From positions 1 to 53,914 of the forward strand of contig JAKAOA010000004.1 of NCBI GenBank assembly GCA_021823405.1: DNA of 53,914 nt. The letters run 5' to 3'. Numbering within the stretch: the first letter of the stretch is position 1; each line of letters starts with the position of its first letter. Positions 42,422-52,491 of the stretch are shown here, piece after piece. This DNA comes from Bacteroidota bacterium. Its GTDB lineage: Bacteria; Bacteroidota; Bacteroidia; JABEUT01. The notes beneath the pieces were generated by a model, which worked only from the letters and a program-made list of their open reading frames with translations, was not told where the DNA came from and made no database searches. The translations under genes were made by a program, and so were the position numbers.

Positions 42422-42979
42422 ATGAGGAAGAGATTATATCCGTTGATTTATATATGCCTTGCATTGTATCTTTTTCTGCTAAGTTCATGCAGCGGTAACC
42501 GTAGGATTACAAAGACCGAACCGCCTGTCCGCCGTAATAACGAAAAGGAGCTTAAGGAGAAATATGCCAGTTTGTTACAGGTTCCTGCCGGAAGCATATC
42601 GAACTATGCCCTCTATTCATTTATAGATGAATGGTATGGGACACCATACAAATATGCAGGGCGCTCCAGAGCAGGGATAGATTGTTCGGACTTTGTTTCA
42701 TTGCTCTACGAAAAGGCATTCGGTATGAATATTTCAGGCACAAGTTCCGATATGTTTGAACATTGCAAACCCATTAAGGAATCGGACCTAAAAGAAGGCG
42801 ACCTGGTTTTTTTCAGAATAAACAGTAAGCATATATCGCATGTAGGCGTTTACCTGCAAAACAACAGGTTTGTGCATGCAAGCGTACATGCCGGGGTAGT
42901 AATATCACAACTTGATGAGCCCTACTATAAAAAATACTTCTATAAAGGAGGGAAGGTGGTGAAGAATAACGCTCCATAA
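42422..42979 (+). CDS. NlpC/P60-family lipoprotein (peptidoglycan endopeptidase)
   Basis: 185 residues from the ATG at 42422. The lipoprotein signal ends at LSSC (Cys23). The NlpC/P60 domain runs from about 62 to the end: catalytic Cys88 in GIDCSDFVSLLY, His140 in KHISHVGVYL and a third polar residue His152 in RFVHAS. GDLVFFRI is the usual strand before the histidine. It cuts peptide stems of peptidoglycan, probably at the D-Glu-diaminopimelate bond, from the outer membrane's inner face. It stands alone. Confidence 0.92.
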   Translation: MRKRLYPLIYICLALYLFLLSSCSGNRRITKTEPPVRRNNEKELKEKYASLLQVPAGSISNYALYSFIDEWYGTPYKYAGRSRAGIDCSDFVSLLYEKAFGMNISGTSSDMFEHCKPIKESDLKEGDLVFFRINSKHISHVGVYLQNNRFVHASVHAGVVISQLDEPYYKKYFYKGGKVVKNNAP

Positions 42980-42995
42980 TTCAATTTGTCAGCTG

Positions 42996-45227
42996 TTACT
43001 CGCCTAACTCTTTCTCCAGGGCGTTATTGTAGGTTGCTTTTAATTCTTCAATTGTTCCGAACGACTCTTCATCAATTACGGCTTCGTTGCCTATTACTAT
43101 GCCCAGCAAACTGAACTCCGTATCCGTATTCATCATGAATTCCAGAAAGGCATCTTCACTATTCTTGCTAACCGAAACCACGACCCTGCTTTGCGCTTCA
43201 CCGAAGAGAAATGCATCCTTTCGTATAGTACTGTCGCATGTTATATCGAAGCCAAGGTCCCCCGGTATTGCCGATTCTATGAGGGTTGTAATCAATCCTC
43301 CATCGGAACAATCGTGTGCCGAAACAATAAGCCCATTCTTAACCAGACCCTTCACCGTTGTTTGTACGTCAAATTCCTCCTCAAGGTTAAAATGAGGCGC
43401 CGGTGATGCCTTAATCTTATGATATGAATAAAGGTATTCTGAACAGTTTATATCCTCTTTTGATTCGCCGATAAGATATATCAGGTCGCCTTCTTCCTTA
43501 AATTCAAGTGTCATCGATTTATGTTTATCCTTTAATATCCCAAGCATCCCTATTGCAGGTGTGGGGAATACAGGACCTTCATAAGATGATTGATTATAGA
43601 AACTAACGTTGCCTCCGGTTACCGGTGTTTTAAACATACGACAAGCCTCACCAATACCCAGGATTGCCTGCTCAAATTGCCAGTAAACTTCAGGATTATA
43701 TGGGTTGCCGAAGTTCAGGCAATTGGTGATGGCACAGGGTTCGGCTCCGGAGCAAACGATATTTCTCGCCGCTTCCGCTACTGCGATAGCAGCCCCAGTT
43801 CGAGGGTCTGCATAAACAAAGCGTGCATTACAATCAACTTTAAGCGCCAGAGCGGCATTGCTTTTCTTTACGTCGATAATTGCGGCATCCGATTGACAAT
43901 TTGCACGCATATTTACGGTACCTACCATGGAGTCATATTGATTATAAACCCATCTTTTCGAAGCGATATTCGGATGGGAGATAAGAAATTTGGCTACAGT
44001 TTTATAATCCGATGGTTCATTAACGGAATCTAAATGAAACTTGCGATATTCCTTAAAATATGCCGGCTCTTTAACCTCGCGCTTATATACAGGAGCTCCG
44101 CCTCCCAAGACAAGAGATTCCGCCGGAACATCGGCAACAAGTTCACCATTCATATAGTAGTGCAGCCGGTCGCCATCGGTGACTTTACCTATTATCGCAT
44201 ATTTCAGGTCCCATTTATCGAGTATCGTTTCCACTTCTTTTTCCCTGCCTTTTTGCACAATAACCAACATCCGTTCCTGTGATTCTGATAACAGTATCTC
44301 AAATGGCTGCATGTTCTGCTGCCGAAGCGGTACTTTATCAAGGTGGATTATCATGCCGCTCTCTCCTTTTGCCGACATTTCGGAAGTAGAGCAAGTAATT
44401 CCGGCAGCGCCCATATCCTGCATGCCTATTACCGCCCCGGTTTCGATAATTTCAAGTGACGCTTCAAGCAATAATTTTTCCATGAAAGGGTCGCCCACCT
44501 GAACAGAGGGTAAGTCATCTGCGGAATCTTCGGTTAGGTCGGCAGAAGCAAAGGTGGCACCGTGAATGCCGTCCTTCCCGGTATAGGAACCGATGATATA
44601 AATCGGATTGCCTTCTCCTTTGGCAATGGCCGAAACTGATTTTCCGATTTTAACTATCCCAGCCGACATTGCATTTACCAGTGGATTTACATTATAGCAA
44701 TCATCGAAAAATACCTCGCCACCTACGGTAGGCACTCCGAAGGCGTTACCATAATCGCCAATGCCTTTAACAATGCCCTTCATAAGCCATTTGGTACGCT
44801 CATTGCTTAAATTGCCAAAGCGAAGGGAATTAAGCTGTGCAACAGGACGCGCTCCCATTGTAAATATATCGCGGTTTATGCCGCCTACGCCGGTAGCTGC
44901 GCCCTGATATGGTTCAACGGCTGAAGGATGGTTGTGTGATTCTATCTTAAAAGCGCAGGCATATCCCTCGCCAATATCCACCAATCCTGCATTTTCCTCA
45001 CCTGCTTTTGCCAGCAGATGCGGACCTTCCCGTGGAAGTGTTTTAATAAGGGCAATTGAGTTTTTGTATGAACAATGCTCACTCCACATTACTGAATAAA
45101 TGCTCAATTCGGTAAAATTGGGCGTTCTTCCCAAAATCATCTTCACTTTCGCAAATTCTTCTGCCGATAATCCCAATTGTTTCGCAGTAATTTCGGTAAC
45201 TTCCTCCGTTTTTTCTTTCACATCCAT
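42996..45227 (-). CDS. purL: Phosphoribosylformylglycinamidine synthase subunit PurL (small form)
   Basis: 743 residues from the ATG at 45227. This is the small, PurS/PurQ-dependent type by length. Landmarks are [11 protein letters not shown] near the N-terminus, [22 protein letters not shown] (two parts), [49 protein letters not shown], and [10 protein letters not shown] in the second half. It makes formylglycinamidine ribonucleotide with ammonia supplied by PurQ in purine synthesis. PurQ and PurS are not in the window. Confidence 0.96.
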   Translation of the reverse strand: MDVKEKTEEVTEITAKQLGLSAEEFAKVKMILGRTPNFTELSIYSVMWSEHCSYKNSIALIKTLPREGPHLLAKAGEENAGLVDIGEGYACAFKIESHNHPSAVEPYQGAATGVGGINRDIFTMGARPVAQLNSLRFGNLSNERTKWLMKGIVKGIGDYGNAFGVPTVGGEVFFDDCYNVNPLVNAMSAGIVKIGKSVSAIAKGEGNPIYIIGSYTGKDGIHGATFASADLTEDSADDLPSVQVGDPFMEKLLLEASLEIIETGAVIGMQDMGAAGITCSTSEMSAKGESGMIIHLDKVPLRQQNMQPFEILLSESQERMLVIVQKGREKEVETILDKWDLKYAIIGKVTDGDRLHYYMNGELVADVPAESLVLGGGAPVYKREVKEPAYFKEYRKFHLDSVNEPSDYKTVAKFLISHPNIASKRWVYNQYDSMVGTVNMRANCQSDAAIIDVKKSNAALALKVDCNARFVYADPRTGAAIAVAEAARNIVCSGAEPCAITNCLNFGNPYNPEVYWQFEQAILGIGEACRMFKTPVTGGNVSFYNQSSYEGPVFPTPAIGMLGILKDKHKSMTLEFKEEGDLIYLIGESKEDINCSEYLYSYHKIKASPAPHFNLEEEFDVQTTVKGLVKNGLIVSAHDCSDGGLITTLIESAIPGDLGFDITCDSTIRKDAFLFGEAQSRVVVSVSKNSEDAFLEFMMNTDTEFSLLGIVIGNEAVIDEESFGTIEELKATYNNALEKELGE

Positions 45228-45669
45228 TTGCACAATAATTTGTTATCTTAAAAGCATTTTGTTTTAGCGTTAAATACTGGTTGTCAATATATATTAATAG
45301 AATTGAATGATTATATGGGAAAATTTAATTTCAGGTTCTAACAGAGACGAATTCAGCCGTAAATTTACGTTTACTTTTAGATATACAATACAATAATTTT
45401 AGATAATTTACCGTTGTCCTGATATAAATATCAGTATCAAACTGCATTGTTTTCTCTTTAATACTTATCTTTGATTTATTTATACCGCTAGTAAGTGATT
45501 TTGTGAAAGTATACTGCCCTTAGAGATATTTTGCCTTGCACCAACGTTCTAACTAAGACGGCATGAAGTCGTAAAATCAAATTCAGGCAGCGTATTGTAT
45601 GCAATTTCCTAAATGATATTATATATTTTATGTTTTATTGTAAATTTTAGCTAAAAGGCATAGGTTGGT
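45228..45669. other. AT-rich divergent spacer between purL and the 231-residue lipoprotein gene
   Basis: About 440 bases, strongly AT-rich, carrying the promoters of two divergent genes. No riboswitch, small gene or repeat is visible. A weak inverted pair GATATAAATATC occurs near 45420. Confidence 0.5.
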
Positions 45670-46365
45670 ATGAAAATAAAGATTACTGCCGAATTACGGA
45701 AAACGTTGCGATTGCTCATTTTCTTTTCCGGAATAATAGTTATCTCGCAATGTAATACGTCGAATAAAGTCGCCTCGTCTTTCGATAAAAGAAAATATAC
45801 GCCCGGTCATTTTAGCGACCTGACTGCAAAAGTGAACGATATTTCCACTCCTTCCGGTACTGCCGGCAGCATTCAAAGTATGGATGAATCTGTCATAAAT
45901 CAAGACGGTAATAAACCCCCTTCTGCCGACATTACAAATTTGGACAAGAAGGATATGACCCGTACTTCGCCTGTTATTCCTCAATTTATAATCGCAATCC
46001 AGAAGAGGTTAGGCATGAATTTTTTAATAAATGGCGCGGAGGTAAATTCAAAAAGCGCCAATTCCACACTTAAAGCAAGCGCTTCATCACAGCTGCTGAC
46101 TCCTCACGACCCCCATGATGACTATAGTCGGGGTGGTAATCATATAAACGGGAACGCTAATTCATACTTAACCGCCTGGCTGGTTTGTCTTGGTGTTGCT
46201 CTAATTTGCTGGCTTCTATTACTTTCATGGATAAATCAAAGTATTAACGGTACAACTAACACGAACTATGGTTCGGGTTGCGCTTTTTTGTTAATCGGCG
46301 CCTTAGCATCAATCGCCGCAGTTGTTCTGTTTATCCTCTGGATCGTAGCGCTGGCATCCAATTGA
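45670..46365 (+). CDS. Lipoprotein-like protein with two C-terminal membrane helices
   Basis: 231 residues. The N-terminus has a lipobox-like end (IIVISQC, Cys28). Immediately after comes SSFDKRKYTPGHF, a motif of the kind 'KR-x-Y-x-x-G' shared by a group of Bacteroidota lipoproteins. A low-complexity Ser/Thr/Asn region follows to about 165, then two membrane helices (AWLVCLGVALICWLLLLSW and AFLLIGALASIAAVVLFILW). An outer-membrane lipoprotein with inner-membrane helices is odd, so it is likely retained in the inner membrane. Function unknown. Confidence 0.65.
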   Translation: MKIKITAELRKTLRLLIFFSGIIVISQCNTSNKVASSFDKRKYTPGHFSDLTAKVNDISTPSGTAGSIQSMDESVINQDGNKPPSADITNLDKKDMTRTSPVIPQFIIAIQKRLGMNFLINGAEVNSKSANSTLKASASSQLLTPHDPHDDYSRGGNHINGNANSYLTAWLVCLGVALICWLLLLSWINQSINGTTNTNYGSGCAFLLIGALASIAAVVLFILWIVALASN

Positions 46366-46564
46366 ATCGAATATCGCTATTTATTGCTTATTTTTATTCC
46401 TGATATAAAGGCGTGCAACAAGTGTAAATCGGCTTGCTTATCTAAACGGATAAAACCCGCTATTCTAAATCATTCATGCAACTGCCGAACCCTTATTCAT
46501 GTTATATATCACTGCTGACTGAAGGCATAGATTTGCTAAATTTGTATACTGGTTCCCCTAAGAA

Positions 46565-49500
46565 ATGAAAAAAATCATCCGGTATTTATTAGTTCTATTG
46601 ATTCTTATAACTGCTATAATTGCCGTTTTATACCTATCTCTATCCTCAATAGTAAGATATGAAATCAAAAAGAATTCAGTAGCGTGGACCGGTCGCAAGA
46701 TCGACATTAACAAATTAAACTTAGACCTGCGCCATGGGATAATAGATATGAGAGATGTTAAAATTTATGAAGCCGGAAGCGACAGTTTGTTCGTGGACTG
46801 TAAGGATATTTACGTAAAAATGAACTTACGGCAATTATTAAAAAAAAGATATGAAATTAACTGCATTAAAATTGATTCCTCTGTGATACATATAGAACAG
46901 AGCGGCAATAAATTCAGTTTCGACGATATTATCAAACGTTTCTCTTCAGATAAGAAGGATACTGCCAAAAGCCCTGTAGTACAATATTATATCGATAGTA
47001 TTGCAATAAGGGACGGAGCGATAGTTTATAATAACCTGCCAATTCATAACATATTCCGAATTAACGACCTTAATCTTAATATTCCTGAATTTGACTGGGA
47101 TAAGCCCGAGAGCAAACTTCATCTTGATTTTAAATATGGTAAAGACGGCGGACTCTTTACATTTGACCTGGATGCGAATAGAAAAACATTAAATTATAAT
47201 CTTTCGCTATTTATTGATAAATACGATATAAGCCAATATTACGCACCCATTAAAACCATTCTGAATATAGCATCCGTAAGCGGTAAGCTAACTGCCAAAC
47301 TTCGGATACACGGCAAGTTCAACGAGCCGGAGGATATGTCGTTTCACGGCTATCTCGACCTGAATAATGTTGAATTAACAGATTTATATAGCCGAAGATT
47401 CTTTGCCGTACGCGAGCTTTCGCTCGATGTGGATTCAGTTGACCCCCGACATAACCATTTTGACGTGAATCATTTCATATTAGATGATCCTTCCGTAGTG
47501 TATGAAGCTAATAAAGAAGGGAGCAATTTCAGTAACTTAATCAGGCGCAATAATGAAGTTGCTAAGTCGCAACCAGTCGAAGACAAAGGCAAGGGAAAGA
47601 TTGATTATTCTAATATTTTCACGATGATACAATCAAGTGCGAAGGCGATGGCAATCGATTTTTTGCATACCAATTACCATGCCGACAGTATAGCAATACG
47701 CAATGGTACAGTCATTATAAATGATAATACAGCAAATAATAAATTTCATTACAGTATAACAAGATTTAACCTTGTAACCAGTGAGATAAACGATTTAAAC
47801 GAAGGGGTGTTATTTCATGCATCGGCAAAATTGGGTGACAGCGGCAGGTTCATAATGAAAGCAAATCTGAATTTTAACCCTAAGACAAAAAAAATAGAAA
47901 CTAAAGTTGATTCACTTAAGTTTCTGAATATCTCGCCCATAGCCAATTATATACTTAAGGAGTATAGCATGAAATTGATTGGAAGAAAAGTAACCGTGGG
48001 CAGAGTAAATTTAATAGTAAGCAGGGGTGGTATTTTCATTAAGGATTTAAAAATATACGAACCGGACGGTAAAACACTATTCTTCGCTTGTCATTATGTT
48101 TTCGTGAAGATAGACATTTCGCAACTATTGGAAAATAAATATCAGATTGAAAAAATTAAAATAGATAAACCCAAATTGCACATCGTTCAGAATGGTAATA
48201 AGTTCAACTATGATGATATATTACAACGCTTTGCATCTGATTCAAGTAAAAAGAACGATACGACACGTTCCTTTGTGTTTCATTATAGCGTGGACAGTAT
48301 TATGATTGATGGTGCGACAGTCGCCTATACCAATATACCTATGCACCGAACCCTTATGATAACAGACCTCAACTTCCTGCTACCTCAAATAAGTTGGAAC
48401 AATTCGCTTCTTCTGCCGCATCTCGATTTCAGGTTTGGCGCCAATGGTAACGTAAATCTTAATATGGATATTAACCGGAACACTTCTCGTTACCATTCCT
48501 CACTTAATATTAATGATATTGATTTAAGTCAATACTATGCACCGTTGAAGAAATACCTGAATATAACATCGCTCAAAGGTACGTTGTCCGCCTCACTCCG
48601 TTTGCACGGGAAACTGAAAAATCCTGCCTATTTTGCCACATCGGGCAGTGTGGAAATTAAGAATCTGGGAATAACTGATACAGCGAACAGAAAAGTGTTC
48701 GGGCTTGGTGAGTTGAAGATTAATATTGACACCATAAATGTAAAGGATAAGATGTATTATGTGCGGAACATAACATTAAGGAAGCCGTTCATGGTATTTG
48801 ACTACTATACCGAAGGAAATAATTTAAGTAACATGATTTTGAATAATCAATCGGCGTCACCGTCAAAAGGCGGCAATGCTTCGGGACCCGATTATTCAAA
48901 CATCTTTACCCTGCTTACCTCTTCTTTAAATATGCTGGCGGGTGATTTCTTCAATACCGATTTCCATACGGATAGTTTATTAATAGAAAAAGGAGAAGTA
49001 ATTTACAGCGACTATACCCTCAAAAGAGATTTTCATTACGATATATCGGATCTCAATCTTTCCACAGATGAAATAAGCAATTCAAACAACAGTATCAGTT
49101 TCAAAACGTCAGCCCGATTGAATAATTCCGGTACATTCAAACTACAGGCAAACATCGGCTTTCATCTTAAGAATATGCTTTTTGATTATGATGTTTCTAA
49201 TCTTCGTCTGACTGACATCAACCCATATATGGAATACTATACCGGCGTGCCTTTTGTTGAAGGTTATTTAGATTATCATAGCACAGATTCAGTAGTGAAC
49301 CGATATCTGAAAAGTAACAATCAAATCCACATCAAAGGGATAGAGATGGGAAAGAAACTTGACGATAATCCCCAGTATCATCTACCGGTTCGGTTCGCCG
49401 TATCATTGCTAAAAAATGATAAGGACGATATTAATCTTCAAATACCGGCAAGCGGAAACCTAGACGACCCGAACTATAAAATTGGACGTCTTGTCGGGCG

Positions 49501-50137
49501 AATTCTAACTGATCTGGTTGTAAAAGCTGTAGAGTCGCCATTTAAAGACCTTGCAAAACTTTTTAAAAAGGACCCAAATGACATGAAGTATATTGATATT
49601 GAATACTTACACGATAATTTAACCGACAAACAACAATCGAAACTTGACGACATACATGAAGTTCTGAAAAAGAAAAAAGAAATGAACGTGGAGATTGTTC
49701 AAGTAACCGATAGCGATGCCGAGGCAGACGATCTTGCCATTGCAACGGCAAAAGCCATGTATTACCATGATACCAAACACATTGTAAATGATTCTTTACT
49801 TACACACCGGCAGCGGCGCAAGGAAAAGAAAAATGAATTGAAAATATCCTCACAAGATACTCTGTTCAACAATTATCTTAATAAAAAATTGCATCTTACA
49901 GGCAACGAATTGATAGAAGTGCAGGACAAATGCAGAATGTTGGTGGGTGAAAAAATTGTGGAAGGTAAAGTTCATGAATTAATTGAAAAGCGCAATAGTG
50001 CAGTATCTGAATATATGACCCAAAAAAAAGGGTTAGCGCCTGAACGCGTAAAAGTATCGACATCCAAAGATTCCATTAAGATTCAGAATCTTGTACAACC
50101 CGATTTTGAGATAAATTATAATACAGGTGATAAGTAG
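46565..50137 (+). CDS. DUF748/AsmA-like large envelope protein with internal duplication
   Basis: 1190 residues. One N-terminal membrane helix (YLLVLLILITAIIAVLYLSL), then two similar units of about 428 residues: unit one with GRKIDINKLNLDLRHG (about 43) and SGNKFSFDDI (about 117), unit two with GRKVTVGRVNLIVSRGG (about 472) and NGNKFNYDDIL (about 543), each with its own SQYYAP and YSNIF segments. The C-terminal part (VRFAVSLLKNDKDDINLQIPASGNLDDP) is the DUF748/AsmA family core. Such proteins span the periplasm as lipid-transport bridges or affect outer-membrane assembly. A coiled, lysine-rich tail follows. Confidence 0.85.
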   Translation: MKKIIRYLLVLLILITAIIAVLYLSLSSIVRYEIKKNSVAWTGRKIDINKLNLDLRHGIIDMRDVKIYEAGSDSLFVDCKDIYVKMNLRQLLKKRYEINCIKIDSSVIHIEQSGNKFSFDDIIKRFSSDKKDTAKSPVVQYYIDSIAIRDGAIVYNNLPIHNIFRINDLNLNIPEFDWDKPESKLHLDFKYGKDGGLFTFDLDANRKTLNYNLSLFIDKYDISQYYAPIKTILNIASVSGKLTAKLRIHGKFNEPEDMSFHGYLDLNNVELTDLYSRRFFAVRELSLDVDSVDPRHNHFDVNHFILDDPSVVYEANKEGSNFSNLIRRNNEVAKSQPVEDKGKGKIDYSNIFTMIQSSAKAMAIDFLHTNYHADSIAIRNGTVIINDNTANNKFHYSITRFNLVTSEINDLNEGVLFHASAKLGDSGRFIMKANLNFNPKTKKIETKVDSLKFLNISPIANYILKEYSMKLIGRKVTVGRVNLIVSRGGIFIKDLKIYEPDGKTLFFACHYVFVKIDISQLLENKYQIEKIKIDKPKLHIVQNGNKFNYDDILQRFASDSSKKNDTTRSFVFHYSVDSIMIDGATVAYTNIPMHRTLMITDLNFLLPQISWNNSLLLPHLDFRFGANGNVNLNMDINRNTSRYHSSLNINDIDLSQYYAPLKKYLNITSLKGTLSASLRLHGKLKNPAYFATSGSVEIKNLGITDTANRKVFGLGELKINIDTINVKDKMYYVRNITLRKPFMVFDYYTEGNNLSNMILNNQSASPSKGGNASGPDYSNIFTLLTSSLNMLAGDFFNTDFHTDSLLIEKGEVIYSDYTLKRDFHYDISDLNLSTDEISNSNNSISFKTSARLNNSGTFKLQANIGFHLKNMLFDYDVSNLRLTDINPYMEYYTGVPFVEGYLDYHSTDSVVNRYLKSNNQIHIKGIEMGKKLDDNPQYHLPVRFAVSLLKNDKDDINLQIPASGNLDDPNYKIGRLVGRILTDLVVKAVESPFKDLAKLFKKDPNDMKYIDIEYLHDNLTDKQQSKLDDIHEVLKKKKEMNVEIVQVTDSDAEADDLAIATAKAMYYHDTKHIVNDSLLTHRQRRKEKKNELKISSQDTLFNNYLNKKLHLTGNELIEVQDKCRMLVGEKIVEGKVHELIEKRNSAVSEYMTQKKGLAPERVKVSTSKDSIKIQNLVQPDFEINYNTGDK

Positions 50138-50186
50138 ACAATCATTATATCGTCAGAAGAATACAATCTTTATAATACCTGAATTT

Positions 50187-51851
50187 TCAATGTACCGGAG
50201 GGCTTCTTACAAAGAAAACAAAACCATTTTTGCTGTATAATTTATTTAAGGAGGGATACTCTTTCAGGTATTCATCAGCCGATGTAATTTTAGAAGAAAA
50301 ATAGGCGGGTTTGTCTATATTGCCGTCAAGAAGCCACCCTTCATCGTCTCCCTTCGGGTTATGTAACGGCTGTTCGCGGGAGTAAAAGTACTGGACATAA
50401 CTCTTATACCCAAGAGTAGCAACGTAAACATCTTTATTTTGCAGATTCTCATAAAATTCGACAGCCGCTTCCTGTGTGTATTGCTCAATTTTAGGAGTTA
50501 TGAGTACCATAAATGAGAATGTCGTAACGATCGTTGACCCAAATAGCGTCAGCGTTGCGGCTTTATAATTCGACTTCCGAAAGAGCAATAGCGCCGTCGT
50601 AACGGAAGAGATAAAGAATAAACCGACGAGGCAATACCAATAGGACCAATGCACTTCAGCTTGAAGATTAGCCGCTACAAATGGGTCCTTTATTATCCCG
50701 GAAGAAAGGATATAGTTAAGATTCATTCCGGCAACAGGCAGCGCAAAAATGGCAATACCGATGATGAAGCCGATAATGCCTAACCCCCATCCCATCCACC
50801 TATTCCAGGATAAGTGCCCGGAGATAAACCGGTATAGAACAAGAGCAGCAAAATATGATAAAGGATAATAACATAACGAGGAATAATGGATTATCTTGGT
50901 CTTAACCAATGAGAACATTATTAGCACAACCCAGAAAAGGACACGCATCCAACTACTGACTGTCTTTAGCTTCTCGTCATTTTGCGTCATACTGAATATA
51001 CCCCTGATGGCAAGAACAGACGCCGGGAAACAGCCAAAGAGAAGAACTACCAAGTGATAATAAAAAGGACCTCCATGACCGGAATCGCCGGTTTTTAGTA
51101 AACGTATTTGATATTGGATAAATTCCACTATAAGATTCCGGTGTCCTGTTAAAAATTCTAACAAAAACCACGAGCCGCCGGTACCGGTAAAAATCAGGAT
51201 AAACACAGCGCCATGTTTAATATTAAAAAATCTTGCTCCTTTATCCATTACCATATAAACAAGAGCAGAGATAAAAAAAATGAGAAAACCGACTGGTCCT
51301 TTTGTAAGTACCGCTAGTCCGATGCAGAGGGCAGATAAAGTAACCCACTTGTATGGACTAACTTTCGGAATGCCCTTTTGTCCTAGCGTATATCTGATGA
51401 AGAAATAAATTCCTGTAAAAATGAAAAAATTAAACCAAGGGTCAATAATCCCGGACTTAAAATAGAAGAAGGGTAGGAGGGAACCCATATAAGCCAACGC
51501 CCATAATATTCCGAAAGTTCTGTCTTTAAATATTTTGCCCGCATGATAAAGTAGAGGTAAAGCTGCCATTCCGCAAAGCGCATTCGGGAATCTCGCTGCA
51601 TAATCACATACTCCAAATATTTTCATACTTAACGCCTGCATCCAGATAAAAAGTGGCGGTTTCTCCCAAAAAGGAAGATAATTTATGGTAACCAGAAAAT
51701 ATTGCTTAGCAGTTAACATTTCGCGGGCGCATTCGGCAAAATTGATTTCATCCCAGTCGAAAAGATGTACTTTGCCCAGAAATGGCAGGAACAAAATCGC
51801 TCCGGTGATGAGCATCAGCCATGAAACAGGGTCAGTTTTCCGCTTTTTCAT
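50187..51851 (-). CDS. GT39/ArnT-type membrane glycosyltransferase
   Basis: About 554 residues from the ATG at 51851; a longer frame to 51890 overlaps the DUF502 gene more. After helix 1 comes VHLFDWDEINFAECAREM, the acidic catalytic loop typical of GT39/PMT-type enzymes such as ArnT. Then follow 10-12 hydrophobic segments and a C-terminal periplasmic domain (YVATLGYKSYVQYFYSREQPL). It transfers a sugar from an undecaprenyl-phosphate donor to a lipid or protein acceptor. It is the last gene in a three-gene overlapping operon. Confidence 0.85.
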   Translation of the reverse strand: MKKRKTDPVSWLMLITGAILFLPFLGKVHLFDWDEINFAECAREMLTAKQYFLVTINYLPFWEKPPLFIWMQALSMKIFGVCDYAARFPNALCGMAALPLLYHAGKIFKDRTFGILWALAYMGSLLPFFYFKSGIIDPWFNFFIFTGIYFFIRYTLGQKGIPKVSPYKWVTLSALCIGLAVLTKGPVGFLIFFISALVYMVMDKGARFFNIKHGAVFILIFTGTGGSWFLLEFLTGHRNLIVEFIQYQIRLLKTGDSGHGGPFYYHLVVLLFGCFPASVLAIRGIFSMTQNDEKLKTVSSWMRVLFWVVLIMFSLVKTKIIHYSSLCYYPLSYFAALVLYRFISGHLSWNRWMGWGLGIIGFIIGIAIFALPVAGMNLNYILSSGIIKDPFVAANLQAEVHWSYWYCLVGLFFISSVTTALLLFRKSNYKAATLTLFGSTIVTTFSFMVLITPKIEQYTQEAAVEFYENLQNKDVYVATLGYKSYVQYFYSREQPLHNPKGDDEGWLLDGNIDKPAYFSSKITSADEYLKEYPSLNKLYSKNGFVFFVRSPPVH

Positions 51852-52491
51852 TCCCCTCTGCTCTTTTAACTTTAACCTTAAATTCATCATCCACTGTGGT
51901 AACCCCGCCAGATACCACGAATCTCATCATCTCGGATGAGGAAGCATTTATTGGTATTACATTATCCCTGTGAACGATGAGTAGCTTACCATTGAGCCCG
52001 TATGAAAAAGGCAGGTACACCGCTATCAAACCCGATTCGGCAGTTATACCCGTTAAATCTTCCTGTGTGATGAATCCAATTTGCCTGATGTTATTTATCT
52101 TATCTATCATTACAAACACCGGATGGTTAAATTTCTTTTTACTTCCCATAAAAGCGTTCATAAGGTCTTTCACTGATGAATACAATTGCCTTACGAGCGG
52201 TACTTTCTCAATGTCTTTTTCAAACCTTGAGTACATTGGAGTAAAAAGTATAGAAGATGATAACCTGCCGATAAGGTATATCAAAACTATACAGGCCGCA
52301 AGGATAATGAAAGGGTCAAGAAGGGGATGAACAATTCTTGGTATAAAGCCAAGAGTGGAACTTAGAAACTCCATTATCTTAACGATAACTAAAACAGTGA
52401 TAGCGAGAGGGGCGATAATGAGCAGACCTTCAACAAAATGTCCGATGAAGTTTTTAAAACCGTGCGATGAAAATAGCTTCTTTATGTCCAT
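51832..52491 (-). CDS. DUF502-family membrane protein
   Basis: 219 residues. Two membrane helices (LIIAPLAITVLVIVKIM and PFIILAACIVLIYLIGRL) and a soluble part with IEKVPLVRQLYSSVKDL and VYLPFSYGLNGKLLIVHRD, the conserved DUF502 pattern. The biochemical role of the family is not known. It overlaps the FAD-oxidase gene by 10 bases upstream and the glycosyltransferase gene by 20 bases downstream. Confidence 0.88.
   Translation of the reverse strand: MDIKKLFSSHGFKNFIGHFVEGLLIIAPLAITVLVIVKIMEFLSSTLGFIPRIVHPLLDPFIILAACIVLIYLIGRLSSSILFTPMYSRFEKDIEKVPLVRQLYSSVKDLMNAFMGSKKKFNHPVFVMIDKINNIRQIGFITQEDLTGITAESGLIAVYLPFSYGLNGKLLIVHRDNVIPINASSSEMMRFVVSGGVTTVDDEFKVKVKRAEGNEKAEN

Noticed and set aside
45228-45669. 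Riboswitch upstream of purL
   Set aside because: The spacer is AT-rich and shows no conserved purine, PRPP or other aptamer core that I could recognise on the minus strand.
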